Shown here: one piece after another, positions 1 through 4,834 of the stretch | How positions within the stretch are numbered: the first letter of the stretch is position 1 | How the letters are laid out: every line of letters begins with the position of its first letter | From: JBGAMH01 sp044222045 | GTDB lineage: Bacteria > Eisenbacteria > RBG-16-71-46 | Assembly: GCA_044222045.1 (NCBI GenBank) | Contig: JBGAOB010000164.1 | Span: 1 to 10,685 of the forward strand | Direction: 5' to 3' | DNA length: 10,685 nt | Position numbers and translations under genes: made by a program | Notes under the pieces: model-generated | Databases searched by the model: none | Seen by the model: only the letters and a program-made list of their open reading frames with translations | What the model was told of the DNA's origin: nothing

Positions 1-431
1 CGACCGACGTGCCCACCCCGGCGCAGGCCGCGGCCGACCGTGCCGCCGGCGCGATGCGCACGGGCGACCGCGTGACCGTGCGCTTCGACGGCGAGGACGG
101 CATCCACGGGCGCATCCGCCTGGCGATGCGAGGCGACACGCTGCACGCGACGATCGTCTCGACCGGCGCGGGACTCGAGCCGGGCGCCGGCGCGCGCGAG
201 CTGGAGCGGCTGCTCGGCGAGCGCGGCTTCGCGGGCGCGCACGTGTCCGTGCAGGAGCCCGCCGCGGCGTCCGCGGGCTCGACCCCTTCGTTCGCTTCCG
301 ACGGCCAGGCGCCCCGCGACGATGCGCGGCGTGAAGCCTTCGCGCGTGCTCACGACGAGCGCGCTCAGTCCGATTCGCAAGGACGCCCGGGCCGCCAGCG
401 CCCGCGTCACCCCGAGGAGGAAAAGGCATGA
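1..431 (+). CDS. fliK: Flagellar hook-length control protein FliK, C-terminal part (5' end outside window)
   Basis: The reading frame is open from base 3 and continues upstream of the window, so only the last 142 residues are visible. Roughly residues 15-85 resemble the FliK C-terminal hook-length domain (Flg_hook): beta-strand-like stretches (TVRFDGEDGIHGRIRLAM, then LHATIVST), an amphipathic helix (ARELERLLGERGF) and a closing strand (HVSVQ). In the family this domain contacts FlhB and switches export from hook to filament substrates. It is followed by a disordered tail rich in Ala, Ser, Arg and Glu, as is common in FliK. The stop overlaps the flgD start by four bases (ATGA, 428-431), and the next two genes are flgD and flgE, the usual fliK neighbours. 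The domain sequence is divergent, so the call rests on domain pattern plus context. Confidence 0.72.
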   Translation, partial: TDVPTPAQAAADRAAGAMRTGDRVTVRFDGEDGIHGRIRLAMRGDTLHATIVSTGAGLEPGAGARELERLLGERGFAGAHVSVQEPAAASAGSTPSFASDGQAPRDDARREAFARAHDERAQSDSQGRPGRQRPRHPEEEKA

Positions 432-1198
432 TCTCGGCCGTCACGAATCCCGAGTTGTTCGCCACGGGCACCACCGCCATGCGCAGCCCCAAGAAGCAGC
501 TCGACAAGGACGCGTTCCTGCAGCTGCTGGTCACGCAGCTCAAGAACCAGGATCCGTCGAACACGATGGACGTCTACCAGATGTCCTCGCAGCTCGCGCA
601 GTTCGCGAGCGTCGAGCAGCTGAACCTGCTGAATTCCTCGATGGCCAGCCAGTCGCAGGCGCTGCAGCTGTCGATGCTCATCAACCAGACCTCGTTCAGC
701 TCCTCGCTCGTGGGCAAGGAAGTGCTCGGCAGCGGCAACCAGGTGCACGTGCCGGGCTCGGGCCACGCGCAGGTGCACATCGAGGTCGGCGGCACGGGCG
801 GCACGGCGAAGCTCAAGCTGATGGACGCCACCGGCGCCGTCGTGTCCACGCGTGACCTCGGGCGGCTGTCGCCCGGGGCGCAGGACGTCACGCTGCCGTC
901 GGGCCTGCCCGCCGGCGACTGGCACTACGCGATCGAGGTCACCGACTCGGCCGGCAAGGCGGTGAGCGTGGGCACCACGACCGGCGGCACCGTGACCGGC
1001 GTGGCCTTCCGCAACGGCAGCATCTACCTGCAGATCGGAAACATGGAGGTGCTGCTCGACGACCTGCTCGCCGTGGGACGCAGCGCGGGTGGTTCGAGCG
1101 GCAGCGGCACGACCACGAACCCGTCGACCGGCGACGGGCCCACGTCGCCCGGAGCGGACCAGCCGGGGGACGGGACGCCGAGCGAACGCCAGCGCTGA
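428..1198 (+). CDS. flgD: Flagellar hook assembly scaffold/cap protein FlgD
   Basis: This 256-residue protein is the cap under which FlgE subunits polymerise; it is exported by the flagellar type III system. Residues 25-65 carry the FlgD N-terminal signature: LDKDAFLQLLVTQLKNQDP, then an NTMD segment and QLAQFASVEQL. Residues about 95-215 form the beta-rich Ig/tudor-like part and end near LQIGNMEVLLDDL. The start ATG at 428 has a strong Shine-Dalgarno (GAGGAGG, 414-420, 7-base spacing) and overlaps the fliK stop. Residues 218-256 are a low-complexity Gly/Ser/Thr/Pro tail not usual for the family. A 75-base gap without an evident promoter separates it from flgE. Confidence 0.95.
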   Translation: MISAVTNPELFATGTTAMRSPKKQLDKDAFLQLLVTQLKNQDPSNTMDVYQMSSQLAQFASVEQLNLLNSSMASQSQALQLSMLINQTSFSSSLVGKEVLGSGNQVHVPGSGHAQVHIEVGGTGGTAKLKLMDATGAVVSTRDLGRLSPGAQDVTLPSGLPAGDWHYAIEVTDSAGKAVSVGTTTGGTVTGVAFRNGSIYLQIGNMEVLLDDLLAVGRSAGGSSGSGTTTNPSTGDGPTSPGADQPGDGTPSERQR

Positions 1199-1273
1199 TC
1201 CGAACGATTCACCCGATCACCACGAACGCCCCAGTCTCCGCCGCCACTTTCGTCACCAGGGGGGAACACCCAG

Positions 1274-2527
1274 ATGATGCGAGCACTCTTCGCCGGTGTG
1301 TCCGGTCTGCGCAACCACCAGACCGCGATGGACGTCATCGGCAACAACATCGCGAACGTCAACACCACCGCCTTCAAGGCGTCGCGCGTGACGTTCAAGG
1401 AAGCGTTCGTGCAGCTGCTGCAGGGCGCGTCGCGCCCGCCGGGCAACCAGGGCGGCATCAACCCGATCCAGATCGGCACGGGCATGAACGTGGCGAGCAT
1501 CGACCAGCTGTTCACGCAGGGCAGCCTCGAAACCACCGGCCAGCCGCTGGACCTCGCGATCCAGGGCGACGCGCTGTTCGTGCTGAACAACGGCGGCCAG
1601 CAGCTGTTCACGCGCGCCGGCAACTTCCAGCTCGACGCCCAGGGCCACCTGATCGCGCCGAGTTCCGGCTACATCGTGCAGGGCATCAACGCCGACTCGA
1701 ACGGCAACTTCTCCACGGCGGCGGCGATCGGCGACGTGCAGCTGCGGCTGGGCGACAAGGCGCCGGCCAAGGCGACGGACGCGATCACGCTGAGCGGCAA
1801 CCTCGACGCCGGCGCCACGGTGGGCACGACGCACGCCATGGGCATCACGGTGTACGACTCCACCGGCTCGCCGCACAACCTCACGATCACGTTCACGAAC
1901 ACCGGCACCGGTGCGTGGTCGTGGCAGGCGTCGTGCGGCTCGGCCGCGGTCACGCCGGCCGGTTCGGGCACGATCGCGTTCAGCTCCACGGGCAGCCTGT
2001 CCAGCTTCACGTACCCGGGCGGCGGCTCGTCGATCACGCTGACGCCCTCGGGCGGCGGCGCGCCGTTCGCCGTGGCGATCAACCCCGGCACCATCAACGG
2101 CATCGACGGCCTCGCGAGCTTCGCGAATCCCTCGAACGCCGTCGTGAACAGCCAGAACGGCTACCAGGCCGGCAGCCTGAAGAGCATCAGCGTGGACCAG
2201 CGCGGCGTCATCACCGGGTACTTCACGAACGGCGTCTCGCGCGCGCTCGCGCAGCTCGCGCTGGGTCAGTTCACGAACCCGTCGGGCCTGCTGCGCACCG
2301 GCGACAACACGTACCAGGAGTCGGCGAACTCCGGCGGGCCGGTCATCGGCTTCGCCGGCGGCACGATCACGTCCACGATCACCCCGGGCGCGCTCGAGGG
2401 ATCGAACGTCGACGTGTCGCAGGAGTTCACGAAGATGATCATCGCGCAGCGCGGCTTCCAGGCGAACGCCCGCGTGATCTCGACCGCCGACGAGATGCTG
2501 AACGAGCTGGTGAACCTGCGGCGGTAG
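1274..2527 (+). CDS. flgE: Flagellar hook protein FlgE
   Basis: This 417-residue protein is the building block of the hook, the universal joint between rod and filament. The N-terminus has the rod/hook-family signature (MRALFAGVSGLRNHQ, then NNIANVNTTAFKASRVTF at residues 24-41). The C-terminus has the matching D0 coiled segment (residues 375-417, including SQEFTKMIIAQRGFQANAR and ending NELVNLRR). The middle, Thr/Gly/Ser-rich part corresponds to the exposed hook domains. Length and the central insert favour FlgE over FlgF or FlgG. Two adjacent ATGs (1274 and 1277) are possible starts; a run of six G's at 1259-1264 serves as ribosome binding site. There is a single cysteine (C221). The gene is followed by a strong hairpin, so it may end the upstream transcription unit. 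Confidence 0.95.
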   Translation: MMRALFAGVSGLRNHQTAMDVIGNNIANVNTTAFKASRVTFKEAFVQLLQGASRPPGNQGGINPIQIGTGMNVASIDQLFTQGSLETTGQPLDLAIQGDALFVLNNGGQQLFTRAGNFQLDAQGHLIAPSSGYIVQGINADSNGNFSTAAAIGDVQLRLGDKAPAKATDAITLSGNLDAGATVGTTHAMGITVYDSTGSPHNLTITFTNTGTGAWSWQASCGSAAVTPAGSGTIAFSSTGSLSSFTYPGGGSSITLTPSGGGAPFAVAINPGTINGIDGLASFANPSNAVVNSQNGYQAGSLKSISVDQRGVITGYFTNGVSRALAQLALGQFTNPSGLLRTGDNTYQESANSGGPVIGFAGGTITSTITPGALEGSNVDVSQEFTKMIIAQRGFQANARVISTADEMLNELVNLRR

Positions 2528-2538
2528 TCGCGCCGTGA

Positions 2539-2560
2539 CCGCCGCGCCTTCGCGCGGCGG
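2539..2560 (+). terminator. GC-rich hairpin just after flgE, possible weak or factor-assisted terminator
   Basis: Twelve bases past the flgE stop codon there is a perfect 9-bp stem: CCGCCGCGC, loop CTTC, then GCGCGGCGG. There is no T-run after it (AGCCGAATCG follows), so it is not a canonical intrinsic terminator. It could attenuate transcription or protect the 3' end of the flgE message. In such GC-rich DNA some hairpins arise by chance, but nine perfect pairs in this position are suggestive. Confidence 0.4.
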
Positions 2561-2635
2561 AGCCGAATCGCACGCCGCGCACGGTGGGTACGGACGCCTG
2601 CCGTGGCGCGGCGTCGCGCGTTCGGGGCGGAAGCC

Positions 2636-2657
2636 GTTGCCGAACCGGCGCGGCAAC
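2636..2657. promoter_or_regulatory. Interrupted 22-bp dyad, candidate enhancer-binding-protein site
   Basis: The arms GTTGCCG (2636-2642) and CGGCAAC (2651-2657) are perfect inverted repeats. The spacer has a symmetric CCGG (2645-2648) on the same centre, so 18 of 22 positions are symmetric. The centre lies about 126 bases upstream of the -24 element of the sigma-54 promoter, a typical distance for a sigma-54 activator (FlbD, FleQ or FlrC type). The activator itself is not encoded in the window; the function is inferred. Confidence 0.4.
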
Positions 2658-2742
2658 CTCTTCCGCCGGCCAGCCCGTGCGGCCGCGTCCGGGCTCGCCG
2701 GTCGCCCGGCCGCCCACGACCCGCCGCGTGTTTCCCGGCACT

Positions 2743-2756
2743 TGCGGGCGCCCGCA
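2743..2756. promoter_or_regulatory. Perfect 14-bp palindrome next to the sigma-54 promoter
   Basis: TGCGGGCGCCCGCA is exactly its own reverse complement and ends 15 bases before the -24 element. It could be a protein-binding site (repressor, or a host factor acting on promoter architecture). With GC this high a chance palindrome is possible, so the call is tentative. Confidence 0.25.
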
Positions 2757-2771
2757 CGGGGCGCGGGCGCG

Positions 2772-2787
2772 TGGCACTCCGGTTGCT
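2772..2787 (+). promoter_or_regulatory. Sigma-54 (RpoN) promoter driving the fliL-flhF operon
   Basis: The sequence TGGCAC-TCCGG-TTGCT matches the sigma-54 consensus TGGCAC-N5-TTGCA/T, with the invariant GG (2773-2774) and GC (2785-2786) at the correct spacing. It lies in the non-coding gap, on the same strand as fliL. The transcription start would be near 2798, giving a leader of about 54 bases before the fliL ATG. Sigma-54 control of flagellar basal-body and export genes is well known in several lineages (Caulobacter, Vibrio, Pseudomonas, Campylobacter). A candidate activator dyad lies upstream. Confidence 0.78.
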
Positions 2788-2811
2788 GTCCCCGGACGGG
2801 GATTCCGCATC

Positions 2812-2825
2812 GCGCCGCACGGCGC
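2812..2825 (+). other. Short inverted repeat in the fliL leader
   Basis: GCGCC-GCAC-GGCGC could form a 5-bp hairpin in the predicted untranslated leader, ending ten bases before the fliL Shine-Dalgarno. It may influence translation or message stability, or may be chance in GC-rich DNA. Confidence 0.2.
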
Positions 2826-2835
2826 CGTCATCACC

Positions 2836-2841
2836 GGAGAG
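2836..2841 (+). promoter_or_regulatory. Ribosome binding site setting the fliL start
   Basis: GGAGAG lies ten bases before the ATG at 2852. It supports that start over in-frame upstream starts, such as the one at 2603, which would be translated across the sigma-54 promoter. Confidence 0.65.
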
Positions 2842-2851
2842 ACGCACGCGC

Positions 2852-3418
2852 ATGAGCGAGGAGAAGAAGGAAGCACCCGAAGCCGCCGGCGAACACGGCG
2901 AGAAGAAGAAGCCGGCGGGGCCGGCGCCGCTCGTGCTGGTGGCCGTGGCCGTGGTCGCGCTGCTCGCCGGTGCGGGCACCGGGGCGTTCGTCGTCGCGCC
3001 GCGCTTCCTGCCGGCCGCCGCGTCCGATTCCACCGGTGGCAAGGACGCGCACGGCAAGGACAAGAAGGACAAGAAGGACAAGAAGGACGAGAAGGGCCAC
3101 GGCGAGAAGGAGGGCAAGAGCTCCGTCTATCGCGTGGACAACCTGATCGTGAACCCGGCCGGCTCGCAGGGGCAGCGGTTCCTCATGGCGTCCGTCGCTT
3201 TCGACTTCGCCGACCCCAAGGTCAACGAAGACGTGCGCGCCCGCGAGGTGGCCGTGCGCGACGCGATCATCTCCACGTTCGAGAGCCAGACCCTCGAGGA
3301 CCTCACGCGCCCCGGCGCGCGCGACAGCCTGCGCGTGAAGCTGCACGCCGTGATGCTGCCGATCGCGGGAGAGGACGCGGAGTTCGAGGTCTACCTGCCC
3401 CAGTTCGTCATCCAGTGA
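2852..3418 (+). CDS. fliL: Flagellar basal body-associated protein FliL
   Basis: This 188-residue inner-membrane protein surrounds or supports the stator units in known systems and promotes motor torque or swarming. A charged cytoplasmic N-terminus (1-22, Glu/Lys-rich) is followed by one membrane helix (about 26-49, rich in Val/Ala/Leu). A hydrophilic linker with a KDK repeat (about 60-90) leads to the FliL periplasmic domain, from VYRVDNLIVNPAGS to the typical C-terminus PQFVIQ. The start at 2852 is chosen from its Shine-Dalgarno, from the normal FliL N-terminus and because the sigma-54 promoter lies just upstream. It is the first gene of the operon; fliM follows after 10 bases. The unusually Lys/Asp-rich linker is the odd feature. 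Confidence 0.93.
   Translation: MSEEKKEAPEAAGEHGEKKKPAGPAPLVLVAVAVVALLAGAGTGAFVVAPRFLPAAASDSTGGKDAHGKDKKDKKDKKDEKGHGEKEGKSSVYRVDNLIVNPAGSQGQRFLMASVAFDFADPKVNEDVRAREVAVRDAIISTFESQTLEDLTRPGARDSLRVKLHAVMLPIAGEDAEFEVYLPQFVIQ
3056..3091 (+). repeat. 9-bp in-frame tandem repeat in fliL
   Basis: There are four consecutive 9-base units: AAGGACAAG three times, then AAGGACGAG. The period is a multiple of three, so gain or loss of a unit changes linker length by three residues (KDK) without a frameshift. The repeat encodes the Lys/Asp-rich linker of FliL just beyond its membrane helix. Confidence 0.9.
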
Positions 3419-3428
3419 GCCGCCGGCG

Positions 3429-4505
3429 ATGAGCGACGCCCTCAACCAGAGAGACATCGATTCGCTGCTGCAGCGCACCGCGGCGGGCGGCACGGTCACG
3501 AACGACTCGCTGACGCAGCGCGAGATCGACGCGATCCTGCAGCGCTCGACGCCCGCGCCGCTCGTGCAGTCGGCGCCCGACCTGCAGCCGTACAACTTCA
3601 TCCGGCCGCCGCGCATCTCCAAGGACAAGCGCGCCACGCTGGAGTCGATCTACGGCCGCTTCGCGATCTCGCTGCAGGCGCTGCTCAGCTCCATGCTGCG
3701 CGTGCCGACCGACGTCGTGGTGCACGCGGTCGAGCAGAGCATGTTCTCCGAGTTCGTGCTCTCGCTGGCCACGCCGTGCGCGGCGATGGTGTTCCGCCTG
3801 GGCAGCCGCTTCGGCGGCGACGGCGTGGTCGACCTGAGCACCGAGTTCGTGTTCCACACGGTCGACCGCCTGTTCGGCGGCCCCGGCGACAGCCGCGTCG
3901 CTCCGCGTTCGCTGACGCCGCTCGAGCAGTCGGTGATGCGCAACGTGGGCGACCGCGTGCTCGCGCTGCTCCGCGACTCGTGGGCCGACCACTACCCGAT
4001 GCACCCGGAGTTCGCCTCGTTCGAGTCGAACCCCGACATGCTGCAGATCGCCAATCGCGAGGACAACGTCCTCGTGACGAGCCTGGACATCCGCAATCCG
4101 CTGTTCACGGGCTTCGTCACGCTGTGCCTGCCGATGGCGGCGCTGGACTCGTTCCTCACCGAGGACAGCTCCGCGCGCCACGTGGGCCCGCGTGCGAGCG
4201 AGTCGGAGCGTCACTCGGCGCGCCGCCGCGTGGAGACGTCGCTGCGCACGGCGCGCCTCGAACTGCGCGCGCGCTTCCCGGTCGTGTGGGTGCCGGCCGG
4301 CGCGGTGTCGGCGCTCGAGCCCGGCAACGTGCTGCACCTGGCGCACGGCGTGGACGCGCCGGTGGATCTCGTCGTCAACGGAAGGTTGCGCTATCGCGGC
4401 GCGCTCGGACAGGCCAAGGGCCACCTCGGCCTGCGCGTGGCGGAAGCCGTCACCGAGGCCGAATCGGACCGTCCGGTCCAGTCACGGATGGGGAGGATCG
4501 TGTGA
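3429..4505 (+). CDS. fliM: Flagellar motor switch protein FliM with duplicated N-terminal CheY-binding motif
   Basis: This 358-residue C-ring protein binds CheY-P and sets rotation direction. The N-terminal CheY-binding peptide, normally a single LSQxEIDALL-type motif, appears twice: LNQRDIDSLLQR (5-16) and LTQREIDAILQR (28-39). The middle domain follows (about 55-240), with the FliM signatures PYNFIRPPRISK, GGPG (150-153), TPLEQSVMRNVGDRVL and the FESNPDMLQI segment. The C-terminal SPOA-like domain covers about 265-345 and includes VDLVVNGRLRYRG. It starts 10 bases after fliL, with only a weak Shine-Dalgarno. The stop overlaps the GTG start of fliN. The second motif copy could be functional or simply a tolerated duplication. 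Confidence 0.95.
   Translation: MSDALNQRDIDSLLQRTAAGGTVTNDSLTQREIDAILQRSTPAPLVQSAPDLQPYNFIRPPRISKDKRATLESIYGRFAISLQALLSSMLRVPTDVVVHAVEQSMFSEFVLSLATPCAAMVFRLGSRFGGDGVVDLSTEFVFHTVDRLFGGPGDSRVAPRSLTPLEQSVMRNVGDRVLALLRDSWADHYPMHPEFASFESNPDMLQIANREDNVLVTSLDIRNPLFTGFVTLCLPMAALDSFLTEDSSARHVGPRASESERHSARRRVETSLRTARLELRARFPVVWVPAGAVSALEPGNVLHLAHGVDAPVDLVVNGRLRYRGALGQAKGHLGLRVAEAVTEAESDRPVQSRMGRIV
4490..4496 (+). promoter_or_regulatory. Ribosome binding site fixing the GTG start of fliN
   Basis: GGGGAGG, inside the last codons of fliM, lies five bases before the GTG at 4502. It supports that GTG as the fliN start although the same frame stays open far upstream inside fliM. Confidence 0.7.
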
Positions 4506-4834
4506 ACCCTCAGGATGCCGCGGCGGGTGTGCCGTCGCTCGTGGAACTCGCTCCGGGTGCGGTCGCGGCCGGCAGCGGCTCGTTCGACACGCTGCTCGAC
4601 GTGTCGTTGCCGGTGGCGATCGAGATCGGACGCGCCACGATGACGGTGCAGGAGATCCTCGAGCTGAGCGTCGGCTCGGTCGTGCAGCTGGACCGCATCG
4701 TGGGCGAGCCGGTGGACATCTTCGTGAGCGACCGCCGCATCGCGCAGGGCGAGGTCGTGGTCATGGGCGAACACTTCGGCGTGCGCATCACGCGCGTGCT
4801 CGCGGGCCCGGGCGCCGACCAGGCGGCCGCGTGA
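4502..4834 (+). CDS. fliN: Flagellar motor switch protein FliN
   Basis: This 110-residue protein forms the base of the C-ring and docks the export ATPase complex via FliH. After a short disordered N-terminus (1-28) it is essentially one SPOA domain: LLDVSLPVAIEIGRATMT, VQEILELSVGSVVQLDR, then GEPVDIFVSDRRIAQGE and HFGVRITRVL, a very close match to the FliN consensus. The length fits short FliN rather than the longer FliY. The GTG start overlaps the fliM stop by four bases (4502-4505), and its own stop overlaps the GTG start of the next gene in the same way (4831-4834). Confidence 0.95.
   Translation: MNPQDAAAGVPSLVELAPGAVAAGSGSFDTLLDVSLPVAIEIGRATMTVQEILELSVGSVVQLDRIVGEPVDIFVSDRRIAQGEVVVMGEHFGVRITRVLAGPGADQAAA

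Larger units (their letters stand above)
2528..2851 (+). other. 324-base intergenic regulatory region between flgE and fliL
   Basis: This is the only long non-coding gap in the window. I see no convincing gene: short open frames crossing it encode Arg/Ala/Gly-rich sequence typical of random GC-rich DNA. In order it holds a 9-bp GC hairpin (2539-2560), a 22-bp interrupted dyad (2636-2657), a 14-bp perfect palindrome (2743-2756), a sigma-54 promoter (2772-2787), a short GC inverted repeat in the leader (2812-2825) and the fliL ribosome binding site (2836-2841). In many bacteria the genes flbD, motA and motB lie between flgE and fliL; none is present here. Confidence 0.85.

Noticed and set aside
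920..935. TGGCAC inside flgD as a second sigma-54 promoter
   Set aside because: The -12 half reads GATCG instead of TTGC at the right spacing, and the site is within coding sequence.
1199..1273. Possible promoter between flgD and flgE
   Set aside because: No sigma-54, sigma-28 or sigma-70-like elements stand out in the 75 bases; only the flgE ribosome binding site is evident.
1934..1936. Single Cys (C221) of FlgE as a lysinoalanine crosslink site, as in spirochete hooks
   Set aside because: One cysteine in a variable domain is not enough evidence; the partner Lys context known from spirochetes is not recognisable here.
1253..2656. 467-codon minus-strand open frame opposite flgE
   Set aside because: Shadow of flgE codon bias with no family motifs.
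2603..2851. N-terminal extension of FliL from an upstream in-frame start
   Set aside because: It would be translated from DNA upstream of the predicted transcription start; the ATG at 2852 has a Shine-Dalgarno and gives a standard FliL N-terminus.
2535..2855. 106-codon open frame (GTG start) filling the flgE-fliL gap
   Set aside because: It crosses the hairpin, dyad and sigma-54 promoter, has low-complexity Arg/Ala/Gly content and no good ribosome binding site.
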